Shown one piece after another: positions 11,957 through 22,933 of a DNA stretch of 64,000 nt. The stretch comes from Heterodera schachtii (Eukaryota; Nematoda; Chromadorea; Rhabditida; Heteroderidae). Where the stretch lies: NCBI GenBank assembly GCA_023374025.1, contig SIJG01000132.1, positions 1-64,000 of the forward strand, read 5' to 3'. The first letter of the stretch is position 1, and each line of letters starts with the position of its first letter. The position numbers and the translations under genes were made by a program. The notes under the pieces are model-generated. The model searched no databases and was not told the DNA's origin. It was given only the letters and a program-made list of their open reading frames with translations.

Positions 11957-13147
11957 GAAGAGGCATAGAGAGCTACCCTAGTACAGACAAAAGAAGGGAG
12001 CGTGGGGTCAATGTTGATTGGTCAGCATTAATTGCGCAAGGGGCGGAGTCAACGCTGATTGGTTAAACACGAAATAATAGGGATGAGAAAAATAATTAAT
12101 TTATTTATTTATATATATATTTTTTTGTTGCTTATATGCCTTGAAAAAAAGCACAAAAATGCATTTTAAATACTTTAAATAAGCACTATATTGCAAATTA
12201 AAAAAAATCAAAATAATAAAAAAAAGAATGGTGGATACTGAGCTTAAAGACTATATGAAAAATGTAAGAATTATGGCTCCAATTTTTGAGCTCTAAAGCC
12301 GCAAAAATAGATGTTAAAAATGGGAAACGTAAAGTTTTATCTTAAAGCAACAAAATAATGTTAAAGCAGAGTATTTAGATACCTATTAAAATCAAAAATT
12401 TTGTCAAAAAATAAATAAATAAATTTTGTAGATGCATTTTGAGAATTTTTTTTTCATTTTTAGTGGAGTATTTTTGAAAAATTTTTCGTTAATTCTTAGG
12501 GGGTGTATTTTTGATTTATTGCATTTTGTCTATAATTCTGGAAAAATGCCAAAATGGGTCAAAATAGATTTTTTTATTTTTTTTAGGTTTTTAAGATCTA
12601 GAAATAAAAACCTGGCAAATTGGCACTAATAACTCGAAAATTAGCCTAACAACACCCATTGTTTTAGGGATTTCCAATTCACGAGTGTCAACGAGGACGC
12701 AAAAACACTTCAAGTTACGTTCTTTCTGGAAACAAATGCCTTTTCAATGCAAGTGGCTGCATTTTCGTCTTTTGTTATGACGGTAATGAATTCCGAAAAT
12801 GTTCGAACAAAAAAAAAAAAATTTGAATTAGAAAAATTTCCAAAAATTTTTTTTGAAAATTTCTTTCGAAAAAATATGTTTAAAAAAGAGATATAAGCTA
12901 ATTTTCCATCTTAACAGTGAAATTTGGCAAGGAACACTTTGCCGAATGGGGCTGTAATCCGGCATCAAATGAAGATCCCGACGACACTTGTCATGCCATA
13001 TTTTCCGTGGGATATAAGGACGCCAAAGTTTGGGAGTGTTATTGCGCAGCGTGGACTTTTGATGACTTTGATGACATGGGCAACAACGAAGACACTTTTG
13101 AGGATCATTATGATCGGCTCAAAAAATGGATAGCAAAGAATCATTAA

Positions 13148-13885
13148 AGGATGAGTCAGTAAGCAGTAATTTCTCATTGCTATCACAAGAACACATATTT
13201 GTCGTCGTTTTTTCTCTAATTATCTCCCAATCAACATTAATTAATCTCTCATCAATCTCCAATTATCTTGAAAAATTATCCCCCATGGGAGATAATTAGA
13301 GAAAATAGGGTATGTAAATTCTTTATTTTTTAACTTATTATTTCATGTTTATGGCATCATGTCACTTTTCGTGTTTTGGGTGCCCGTCTAATCCGGTCTG
13401 ATCTGATTTGATCAATGCCATTGTAAAATGTTTCTTTCCATTGCCTTTTTGGATGGGATTTTTGGGTTCAATTTTCTCATTTTCAAGGACTGTTTTTATT
13501 TTTCTATTCTTTCTGTCCAAATTCTCTTCATTTTCAAGTGCTTTAGTTTTAACAATTTTTCAAAAATTATTTTTTTTGTGTTCGTTTCTCTGATTTTCTA
13601 TTTCTTAAAATTAAATTTTTGCCCTCCGTTTTTCAAAACGCTTTAAATTTGGCGAAATTCAGCAGAAAAATTGCTAATTTTTACATTTGTAGTTCGGCTA
13701 ATGTCTATTGTGTACAAATTCCATATTCCATTCTTCGTACAAATGTCATTTTTTTCAGTTTTTTCTTCCGTTGGGTCGGCATTTTGCGCAAAACAAAAAT
13801 TTTTTTTATAAAAATGAATTTAAAAATGTGGAAAAAATTGTAGTAAACTTATGCCGATGTTCAGTAAGTGTAGTGTTCCAAAGTT
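13148..13885. other. Downstream of B1: TA-flanked MITE and dispersed repeat
   Basis: At about 13205-13315 lies a TCTCTAATTATC ... GATAATTAGAGAAAAT inverted pair of the TA-flanked family. From about 13380 to 13800 is a copy of the dispersed repeat also at 18680-19120 and 63640-63940 (shared GATGGGATTTTYGGGTTCAA). The segmental duplication ends near 13370. No gene is seen. Confidence 0.5.
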
Positions 13886-14529
13886 AAATTTTATATTTAT
13901 AATAATAATATTCTTTCATAATCCAACAACATCTTTGACTCATTTGCGTCTTCTGCTGCAGACATAGAATCATGGCTTAATTGAATGAATTTAGCAATTA
14001 TTTAAAAAAAAAGTTTCCGACGGAGTCTTTAAGCAGACATCGGATTCTAATGGACTCAAAAATTCTACATTTTGGCCAAAAATTGTACATTATTCAAAAA
14101 AAAAATAAAAATTTTGCTTATAATTTGCTCAATAGAAATCATAATTTTTAATTATTGGTTTCTTCGATAGCCCTAATGTTCTCTATCACTCTGCCAAATT
14201 TAAAAAATATATATTATCTTTCAAAAAATTAGAGCGTTTTTGTGTTCCTCTAGTCATTACTTTTTTGAAACATAACAAAATTTTTGGAAATTTTGCAGAC
14301 TAATTGAGAACAATTAGGAGCTATCAAATGATTAATCAATTTAAATCTAGATTGATTTTGAGCAATATTATAAATAAATTCTCATAAATTTTAATAAATG
14401 ATAGTTTTTTAAATAATGACTCCGTCCATGTAAAAAGATATTTAAAAAATAGAAAATAAACCCTAAAAAAATAAAAAATAAACAAAAAAATAAAATAAAA
14501 AAAGATGATTTGATTCCCACCATTAGCGG

Positions 14530-15617
14530 AAACAAATCATAAAGCATCATCATCTCATTTGCCAGATCAACATTCTTATGATCTGAGCCGCTGAAAAAAA
14601 CTAAATTTTTTTGAACATTTTTAGTCATAACTTTCTTGAAATTTAAAGAAACTTTTTGAAATTTTCTACAATAATAGAAAACACTTAGGCCTATCTAATG
14701 ATACCAAGAATTAAAAATTTGGTTGCTTTTGAGCAAAGTTATATCAAAAAATACTTTCATTTGATGGTTTTTTGACTAAAGTCATAGCACCTTTGAAGTC
14801 ACCGATGCCATTCTGTTCAATCTCTTTACAGATGCTGCCATCGTCGCTTTTTGCACATGACCACACCACGAGAGACAGTTCATCTTCAGCCAATTAAATT
14901 ATTATTATTATCATATTAATTAATTAGTTGGGCATTTTGTTTTTTAATTTGATCACTAATGATTTGGCTTAATTTGAAGTGATTCAAGCTAATTTGTTTT
15001 GTTTTTTAAAAGATAAAAAATTTGTAAATTACGGATTACAGAAATTACGGCCTTTTTGGACCCCCGTAATGACGGATGACGGGTTTCCGTAAACTGAGAA
15101 TTTGCTGTAATTACGGATTTCCGTTTGAAATCAAGTTCCGTGCAGCCCTCTGTTCAGGAGGGTCCAGCAGGCATTAGTGCTGTTCGAGACTCTCGGTCGC
15201 GTGTCTCGACTTGAGAATTTGGTCTCGGTTTTGAGTCTCGGGTTTTCAGTCTCGATCTCTGTCTTCGAGACTTGATTGATTTTTCAATTTACTATATGTA
15301 CGTTTTAACAGATTTTTAAATGAATGAACAAGAAAATTTAAAAAAAAAGTCTCTCTCTCGAGCCTTGACTCGAGAGAAGTCTCGGCTTTTTTGGGGCCCG
15401 GTCTCAAGTCTCGGTGGGTCAAATCTCGATCTCGAGTCTCGAGAAAATTTCGGGCTCGAACAGCACTAGCAGGTACAGGAGGTCGAACTTAATGTGTGTT
15501 TACCCTTTATTGAGCAGCTTGCCGCAAAACAATAATGGTGATCCTTTTTGCAAATTCCAATGTCGACATGACCTCTTTTGCTGGTCGAATTGATCATGCC
15601 AATCTTGCACATTGGCA
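14530..15617 (-). pseudogene. Second cysteine module of the left palindrome gene, broken
   Basis: On the minus strand the Cys-a exon 15617-15504 reads V-P-M-C-K-I-G-M-I-N-S, then G-I-C-K-K-D-H-H-Y-C-F-A-A-S-C, with a clean TTGTTAAG acceptor and G|GTAAAC donor. The Cys-b exon begins near 14892 (W-S-C-A-K-S-D), but its acceptor AG is changed to AT. The frame then runs into one half of a hairpin element (about 14610-14810), and the C-x-C part seen in the right arm is missing. The residual N-V-D-L-A-N-E-M-M segment lies near 14545-14575. The right-arm copy is interrupted at the same point, so the insertion predates the palindrome. Confidence 0.62.
15175..15468. mobile_element. hAT-like MITE with TCTCGGTCTCGA repeats (left arm)
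   Basis: The tips are TAGTGCTGTTCGAGACTCTC and GGGCTCGAACAGCACTA. The flanks GCAGGCAT and GCAGGTAC match at 6 of 8. The body consists of GGTCTCGGT / CTCGAGTCTCG units. The same insertion lies in the right arm at 27403-27609, so it predates the palindrome. Related elements lie at 50992-51338 and from 6585. Confidence 0.75.
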
Positions 15618-16074
15618 CTTAACAACATTCATTTTTATTTTATTATTTCCCTTTTTAAATCTGATGCCAGAATTTGAATGGAATACCAGACTTTTTGTGG
15701 AAAATTTATTCTTACTCTAAGCCGAGAAATTTTTTTTGTTTTGGAAATTTTTTCAAAATAAGCAGAAAAGCGAATCTAATTTCTGTTTTGAATTTTTTAA
15801 ATATTTCACGCTTTTTTTTGGTCTTAAATAATAATTGTTTAATATTTTTTATGACAAATGGAAATGAATTTTTTTTTATATATATTCATTTTATTAAATA
15901 CATTTTGAGGATTTTGAATAAATCACAAGAAAAAACTGAATAATTTTTCTTTATAAAATGAAAAAAATAAGTGTTACTGCGTTAAACATTTACCAAGAAT
16001 GAGTGCCGAAATTGAATTCTGAGTGTGTTATTTAAAAAAAAAAAAAAATTTTTACTTATAACTTTTCTGTAAAA

Positions 16075-16309
16075 TAGAATTGAGCGGGACCGGGAATTTT
16101 GGGCTTAACCGGGACCGGAACCTTTTCGGGTTGAAAACCCGGGAATTTTGGGCTTAACCGGGACCGGAACCTTTTCGGGTTGAAAAAACGGGAATTTTTG
16201 GCTGGAAAAACCGGGAAAAAACCCGGGACTGGTCCCGGTCAAAACCGGGACTTCGGTACTCAGTTGTACTCAGCTGTCCGTGTTTTGGTCCCGGTCCCGC
16301 TCTACTCTA
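16075..16309. mobile_element. MITE of the GGGACCGGGAATTTT family
   Basis: The ends TAGAATTGAGCGGGACC and GGTCCCGCTCTACTCTA show the same repeat body as 4382-4575. The flanks CTGTAAAA and CTTTAAAG match at 6 of 8. A second, truncated copy in opposite orientation lies at about 16412-16525. Confidence 0.65.
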
Positions 16310-16653
16310 CTTTAAAGCAATCAAATTTTTAATTCATCATACCTTCGATAGCCCTATCCTATCAGTAAATTTTTTTTGAAATTTTACACAATGATATAGA
16401 ATAATTTTTAAGTAGAGCTGAGCGGGACTGGTACTGAAAAACGGTACAACTGAGTACCGAAGTCCCGGTTTTGACCAGTTTAGTCCGGGACCGGGACTAG
16501 TCCCGGTTTTTTCCCGGGTTTTTCAGATTGCTGGCATTATTAGCAATTTGTAAGGGTCAGTGTAAAAAGCCAAGCCGAAATTTACCACAATGACCCCCCC
16601 CCCCAATTAAAAAACTTTGCGGATTTTCTCCGGGATTTTTTCACAAATCTCTC

Positions 16654-17984
16654 TCATTTTCGTCCACCTTTGTCCGCTGGGTTGGCAGGCGGCGGAAGCG
16701 TGAAGTTTTTGTTGCCAAAGTCTTCACCTTCTTCACCATAATGGCATTGGCACGTAACATTTTTTAAGTTACCGTTTTTCTCATAAATTTGTTTCAATCT
16801 TTCGGCACATTCTGTGGCATTTTTTTCTTCAACACATTTCCAATGAATGCTCGCAAAAGTTGGCATCTCATCTTGAAAAATTGTTGAATGATTAAATGCG
16901 AAAAATTTAATTTTGATAGGATAATTTTTTTTTATTGAGCTATGAAAATTTTTAGAGTTTTTTTTGTTGCTCATTTGTCTGTATATGAAGGCCAAAAAAT
17001 TTATGAATTATTCTAAAAGGAGTTATAGAGAAGGCCACATTTTCTGAAGCATCTGTCCAATTAATTTAATAATTTCTTAAAATCTTTTTTAAAATTCAAA
17101 ATGTAATTAAAAATGGAAAAACACACACTCTAAGGAAGTGGAGTTTTTTGAGACTATAAAAAGTTTTCCAGATTTGAGATAAAAAAATCAGGGGGGAGGG
17201 GGGGGGGGGGGGGGTTCTATTTAGAGGGGATACTAATTCAGTAAGTACGGTAAGCAACATTTTTGCTTTATATTCAAAAATAAAAAATTTAATTTTTTCT
17301 TTAGTTTTTGCATCAATTTTAATTTACAAATTTCATTGACAAGAAAATCCGATACCTATTTTAAAATTTTGTACCATTTTTTGACATCGCCATTTTTATA
17401 ATTAATAATATTTAATTAATTGATTTATATAATATTTTTTCCATCACTAAAAATCCGTGCCTTACACTTATCACATTCATTATCACCTGTTGTGCAAATT
17501 GAGGCTTCACAATATCGAGGAAACGCAACATCGACACATTCGTCAGGGTCCATTTGTTGTTCGACCATTGGTCGCATTTCGAATCCCTGCTTGCACTTGA
17601 GAGCTTCTGAAATTTTATTTTAAATTTTATTTTAAATATTTCATATGAATATAACAGACGACGGTGTTTAGAATTTGAACCCGCTAAAAACTGATTAAAA
17701 ATCATTTCCTAATCGTTAATTAATACACTAATGAGCTTTAATGATCGTGAGAATATTCCTTTTTCGAACTGCGAAAATTAATCCAAAATTCTTAATTTAT
17801 CAGACTTAAAAAAAATTCAGAAACCCGGGTCGGACGGAATCACTGCCTGAAAAGCTCAGAAATTACTAAATCCGAACCGGAAATTCCGGTTTCACCCCTG
17901 GTTCATACCAGCGAGATTCTCGGCCAACAGCAGTTGGGCGCTGAAGATGAAAAGCGGAAGAAAAAAAGGCGTTGGCTGACACAT
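16654..17984 (-). CDS. Secreted cysteine-rich protein P, left palindrome copy
   Basis: Minus-strand exons 17984-17909, 17603-17487 and 16871-16654 join in phase 1 at both junctions and give about 136 residues. Exon 1 is a signal peptide (MCQPTPFFLPLFIFSAQLLL, then A-E-N-L-A). Exon 2 is Cys-a: L-K-C-K-Q-G-F-E-M-R, then D-E-C-V-D-V-A-F-P-R-Y-C-E-A-S-I-C. Exon 3 is Cys-b: H-W-K-C-V-E-E-K-N-A-T-E-C-A-E-R, then V-T-C-Q-C-H-Y-G, a Gly/Glu stretch and a Pro-rich end. Reading frame and splice sites are intact. Compared with the right copy, exon 3 has five substitutions (for example F-A-S-I instead of F-A-G-I). Function unknown; extracellular location inferred from the signal peptide and the paired cysteines. 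Confidence 0.8.
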
Positions 17985-19267
17985 TTTGAAATATTTCTTA
18001 ATCTTTAAGCTTGCTAAAATAGTAAAAAACTTTGAATTTAAATAATATAATTTTATTTTGTTTATTTTAACCGCCGTTTTCCTGGGTTGGAATTTTTATT
18101 AACAAATATTTTGTCCATTTGGTGTAATTTCCAATTGAATGTAAATTGTGATTTGGGTGATGTGAGATGAATCAGTGGGAAAGCATTAGATATTTATGCA
18201 TATTATTAACCAAATGATAAAAAAAACATTTTTTGAAAATATTGTTTAATAAGTAAATGTATAAAAAAAGATAAAAATTAAATATAAATTTAAAAAAGCA
18301 ATTATATTTAAAAATTGAAGAGCAGAATTGTCTAGATTATTCATTAATAATATTTATTTTTATTAATTGTAAATATCTTAATAATATTTGATCTTTAACA
18401 AATTAAAAAGAATGTTCAGGAAGGAGTATTAACAGGCACCGCCGGCCAATTTGGATTATTGCTGAAATTATTTTAATTTCCATGATATCAGCCGGGGCTG
18501 GATCGTTTTACTAGGAATTGCGAGAGCCACTGTTCTCGATTTTCGACTCAAGAAATTTCTCTGCTTTTTCGGTTCTCGGTCTCGCGTTTTTAGTCTCAGA
18601 AACAGAGAAAAATTAAATCAGAAAACAAATTGAAGGATATTTAGAAAACAGTTGAAGAGCGATTGAAAAAAGGCATTCGCAAAATAATGTGAATGAATTG
18701 AGCTGATCTGATCAGGTCGGACTGATCGATGCCATTGGAAAACATTTCCATTCCCTTTTTTTTTGATGAGATTTTCGGGTTCAATTCTCTCCCATTTTTC
18801 AAGTGCTTTTGCCCCCTTTTAACAATTTTTTGGCGACTATTTTTGGGGGGCATTTCAATTTTTTTTAAATTAAATATTTGCCGGCTATATTTTTTAAATG
18901 GCTTTAAATTTATGCCAAATTTGCCACATAATTTTGCTCTAATTTAACATTTGTAGTCCGGCTAATGACGATTGTATACAGTTCGTTCACTCCAACATGG
19001 AAATTTCCATATTCAATTTTCAGTACAAATGCCATTATTTAATATGTTGGGTCGGCAATTTGCCCAAAGCAAAAATTTAAAAAAATGGGGGAGAAATTGT
19101 ACAAAATTATGCCGATATTGAGTAAGTGTAGTGTTTTGTGAATTCTGTGAAGGGCACAGTCAAAGACAGGTCAACAATAAATATTGTATTTAAGGATGGA
19201 CAAAGCAATCATTTATCATTCTTCCAATTCAGAAAATATTTTATGACTCATTTTGCAATAAAAATTC

Positions 19268-19301
<34 letters not shown>

Positions 19302-20739
19302 TTATTATTTTTAAATTCTTTTTTGGATTATCAATTTAATATTATTTTTGGGCCCAAATTTTTGCATTAAATTCAGCCATTTATTTAACTTTTAATAAGT
19401 TCCATAATTTAAAAATTATTCTGATTTGTTACTTAATTATTTGTAAAATTAAATACTTAAAATTTAATATGAATAATTTGTGCAAAAATAAATTTGTTTT
19501 TTAAATTATTTTAAAATATTCTCAACTTAAAAATGATGACTCATTCTCTTTTTATGGGAGTTCATTTTTCATTTCATCTTTAAAATTATTTTACCCCTCA
19601 GGGTGCAATTACATTTCAATTAGCTCTTCATTCATTAAAAAATACCATTTATAATTTATATAAACCTACTGTAATTTTATACAGTAAAAAGCCGTGCGCT
19701 TTCGAAAACTTCCCTTGAAATTGATAGCATATTTATGGAAGCATCAAATTCGGAAATTAGCATTTCCCAATGGCAAAAGTTTTTTCGGCATTTCGGAATT
19801 CCAATAGATTAGAAAAGAGAAATTCCCCCGTTTTTCTGATCATTCATAGAAGAATATCAGTATACAAAAATTTTTTTCCTAAACCTCTCAATTGAAGAAC
19901 GAAAATTCTTAATTTGACCCCAAAAATTGGGACCGAGAATTCGGATGCGCGAAAACCGAACCGAAAAAACCCGAGACGAGAAGAATTGTCGTGTCGAAAC
20001 TGAGACTCTCTTTCGAGCATCAAAATGCAGGTGTCAGTGCCATATAGAATTGATCAGTCAATTTTTTAAACATCGGAAATCCCCTGATCTGGCTGGTATC
20101 ACGGAGATTAAAATACCTTTTTTAATTGGTCGAGCATTGGTTTAATTAATCACTTTCAATCTGCTGATGATAAGTTTTCGATTTGAAAAACTACTGTACC
20201 CTACTGTTAATGCTTCTTGTACTGTTCATCTCCGTTACTGTAATTATTTTTTAACCGTTTTTTTGAAAGTTTATTTTAGTTTAAAAATAAAATTTATTTT
20301 TTATAGAAAAATGAAATAAGAATTGCATTTAAAAAATTTCTAAATATAATTTTTCATAAACTTTTTACTAATCAATTGAATTAATATTTCATTTTATTTT
20401 TAAATGTTTTTGGCATTTGCGTCGTTCGTCCGCCGGTGCCACCCGATCACAATGATATTATTTTTAAGACCAATAGCTTATTTTTTCCATTAAAATTAAT
20501 TCCACACCTCTTCGATTTTAATTAGCGCCCCAATTTGTAAATTTAAGGGAAATTTTAAATTTTATAAAAAATTTCTTCTCCCCCCCACCCCACAGGTTTT
20601 CTGATGTTGATCATACTTTTGATGCCCTTTTTAATTAATTTGAAGAAAAAAAAAACAGTCCGAATATTTGGGATAGATAAGAAAAGATATTTTATATGAT
20701 AATTACAAAAAAAAATAAAATAATTTAATTTAAATTCCA
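17985..20739. other. Inner left arm and spacer edge without a gene
   Basis: No supported exon. From 18310 to 18920 is a repeat also present near 63270-63900. 18520-18620 is a degenerate TCTCGG element. A (TTA)n tract lies near 19268-19310. The palindrome arm stops at 19703. 19920-20030 is another TCTCG-type remnant and accounts for the short open frame there. Confidence 0.45.
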
Positions 20740-21748
20740 TCATTTCTTTCCGCACTTTGTTTTGTTGTTCAAATGCCCACGCAAATTGCTTGCCCGATCA
20801 AAAGCTTTGCCACATTCGGTGCACTGAATTGATCAAATTTAATTTAATTTATTTGTAAGAAATAAGAAAAATTTAAATAAAAATTGGATTAAAAAATAAA
20901 TAAATAAAATTTGTATTATTATTTTTTTTAAATCCTCAAATCCACAACTCACCTCAAATGGTTTCTCACCGGTGTGCTTGCGCAGATGGACTTTCAGAAG
21001 TGAGTTGTGAACAAATCGTTGTCCAAAAAAGTTGCACTGTTTTTGGGGGAAAAATGTAAAATTAATTTATTTTAAATGAAAAAATGATGGAAATAAAATG
21101 AAAAAAAGAAAAAAAAAATCGAAAAATTCCAACTTTTAACAAAACCAAATCCGTTATACGCCGAAAAACGACCAAAATTTCGGGGGGGGGGGGGGGGGGG
21201 GGAGGCGCAACTCTTTTTAAATTCAAAAACCCAATTTTTTAACTCACCACGTGGGGACGGTCGTCCGTATGAATGCGCCGATGAGTAACACAATTACCCC
21301 TCTGAGCAAATGCCATGTCACAAAATTCGCACTATTTTTCAAAAAAAAAAGAAATTTTTAAATTCAAAAAAATCCAAATCCGTAAAAAAAAAATTAAAAA
21401 AAATAAATCCAAATCCGTAACTCACTCACCTCATACGGTTTCTCACCGGTGTGAGTACGAATGTGGTTGTTCAGAGTTCCTTTCTCCGCAAATCTCCGCC
21501 CACAAAATTCGCACTTTAATCAAAAAATAATTAAAATTCCAATCATTATTATTATTATTAATTTATTAAAAATACATTTTTTTTTTTATCTTATTTTTTA
21601 AAACTTGTAACTCACAACAAAAGGCTTCTCGCCCGTGTGGACACGCATATGCACATCCAATTTTGATGAACATCCAAATTTTTTTGGACAATGTGCGCAC
21701 GAAAAGCGTTTTGCCTTTGGCATTTTTTTGTTGTGCCACCGAATTATG
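20740..21748 (-). CDS. C2H2 zinc-finger protein, one finger per exon
   Basis: Five minus-strand finger exons: 21616 up to 21723 or 21748, 21430-21513, 21248-21331, 20953-21036 and 20740-20823. Each of the last four is exactly 84 bp, starts with the first cysteine codon and joins in phase 0. Linkers are H-T-G-E-K-P-F/Y. Finger 1 has [23 protein letters not shown]. Finger 4 reads C-N-F-F, so its second zinc cysteine is lost. Finger 5 ends H-x6-C and then a stop (C-G-K-K). Likely a nuclear DNA-binding protein. An in-frame ATG at 21723 (M-P-K-A-K-R) could start it. Alternatively it is spliced to the acidic exon at 21813-22508, but the simple junction puts the fingers in the Lys/Arg frame, not the Glu frame. 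It lies in the unique palindrome spacer. Confidence 0.8.
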
Positions 21749-21812
21749 CTGGAAAAATGGGACCCATAAATTAGCGCATTGGCATTTTCTGAACAATTTC
21801 TTTTTTACTCAC

Positions 21813-22933
21813 CAAAATTCTGCTCTTCTTTTCTCCCAATGTCTCCTCCTCTCCCTCCTCCTCTTCCTCATTCTCTTCTGCAACAAATTTCTCTCGTTCA
21901 TTCCCCTCTTTTTCCTCTTCTTCTTCCTCCTTTTCCTCTTCTTCTTCCTCATTTTCCTCATTTTCTTCCTCATTTTCCTCTTCTTCTTCCTCATTTTCCT
22001 CTTTTTCTTCCTCATTTTCCTCTTTTTCCTTTTCTTCTTCCTCATTTTCCTCTTCTTCTTCCTCATTTTCCTCTTCTTCTTCCTCCTTTTCTTCTTCTTC
22101 GTCCTCCTCATTTTCCTCTTCTTCTTCTTCCTCTTTTTCCTCTTCTTCTTCTTCTTTTTCCACTTCTTCTTCCTCTTTTTCTTCTTCCTCATTTTCCTCT
22201 TCTTCTTCTTCCTCTTTTTCCACTTCTTCTTCCTCATTTTCCTCTTCTTCCTCCTCCTCATCCCCATCATTCTCCTCTAAAATTGGCTCCTCCTCCCGTC
22301 CTTTTCCTTCTCCTCCTCTTCCATTTTCTTCCACCAATTCTTCCTTTTCCTCCTCCTTCCCTTTTCCATTGTTCCCCCCAAATCGCATCAAAATTTTGTC
22401 GGCAATTCCTTTGATCATCAGCTGCAGAAGGCCAACGGCAATGATCAGAAAAAATGCCACCAACAAAAAATGGGCCATTTTTTCGTCGATCGCTGCGCTG
22501 AGAAGAGACTGAAAATGTGCCAAAATTTATCACCATGGCATTAAAGAGTTTAAAAGTTATAAGAAATAAATCGAAATTTCAATTTTGGAATGATTTTTGT
22601 AAAAAGCAAATTTATTTTTACTATGACCCCAAAAAATTGTAATTTAATTACGTAATTAGCACCTGAATTTCTTTGGCATTCGCCAATTTGTCCATTGCCT
22701 GCGGGAAAATTGGAATTTAAATTAAAAAATATGTATTATATTTTGTATAATTATGTATATTTCACCTGTTGTTGCTCCAATTGGGCCACATTTTTCGTAA
22801 GTTCAGTCACTGCGTTGATAATGGCCTGCAAATTGTTTCTTTAAATTTTAATATTTTTTTTTGGCATTTTATTACCGTTGTCGCATTTGAATGTGCGGCG
22901 TCATTTATCGGCGTTCGTACGGTAAAAAAGTCC
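21813..22933 (-). CDS. Coiled-coil / transmembrane / Glu-rich protein, partial
   Basis: Minus-strand exons 22933-22876, 22825-22766, 22698-22663 and 22508-21813 join in phase 0 with good TTTTCAG/TTGCAG acceptors and GTAATA, GTGAAA, GTGCTA and GTGAGT donors. The N-terminal part is polar and helical (A-I-I-N-A-V-T-E-L-T-K-N-V-A-Q-L-E-Q-Q-Q). Exon 4 encodes a membrane segment (M-A-H-F-L-L-V-A-F-F-L-I-I-A-V-G-L-L) and then about 150 residues of almost pure Glu with Asn and Lys. A small hydrophobic frame at 23251 (M-A-C-T-A-G-I-L-F-L-L-L) could be an upstream exon; I could not phase it. Whether this protein is spliced to the zinc fingers downstream is unresolved. No family recognised. Confidence 0.6.
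21840..22360. repeat. TCC/TTC low-complexity tract encoding the Glu-rich segment
   Basis: Imperfect purine/pyrimidine repeat (TCTTCTTCCTCATTTTCC-type on the plus strand). It is open in several frames: Glu-rich and Lys/Arg-rich on the minus strand, Phe/Leu/Pro-rich on the plus strand. Only the Glu frame continues into upstream phased exons. Confidence 0.85.

Larger units (their letters stand above)
6410..13147 (+). pseudogene. B1: seven-exon secreted glycine-zipper/cysteine protein, frameshifted
   Basis: Exons 6410-6554, 7020-7109, 7654-7764, 8507-8563, 10666-10713, 12668-12782 and 12918-13147 match B2 and C in order, phase and splice sites. Exon 2 is a shortened glycine zipper (A-T-G-A-A-I-G-A-G-A-G). 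Exon 3 has C-S-P-K, C-I-R-T-K, C-C-A-E-N-F and C-V-K. Exon 4 is a Thr-rich linker. Exon 5 encodes FIPNWTETFGRGNDTK. Exons 6-7 form a Cys-a/Cys-b pair (R-C-like start H-E-C-Q-R-G-R; later W-G-C, W-E-C-Y-C). Exon 1 carries a duplicated GATC near 6467 that shifts the frame out of the signal peptide, and 23 zipper codons are missing relative to B2 (in frame). Exon 7 is intact. Probably a recent pseudogene, unless an alternative start or RNA editing rescues it. Intron 4 carries a 1.55-kb hAT-like element. Confidence 0.72.
13886..19703. repeat. Left arm of a multi-kilobase palindrome
   Basis: This segment is an inverted copy of 23649-30720. Anchors: 19691-19703 with 23649-23661 (GCCGTGCGCTTTC), 18421-18450 with 24870-24896, the gene P exons, 14770-14860 with 27950-28030, and 13890-14060 with 30560-30720. 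Colinearity is broken mainly by later insertions in the right arm. Confidence 0.9.

Noticed and set aside
21663..22414. Plus-strand Phe/Leu/Pro-rich frames of about 205-211 residues
   Set aside because: Antisense of the Glu-rich tract; no phased neighbouring exons on that strand.
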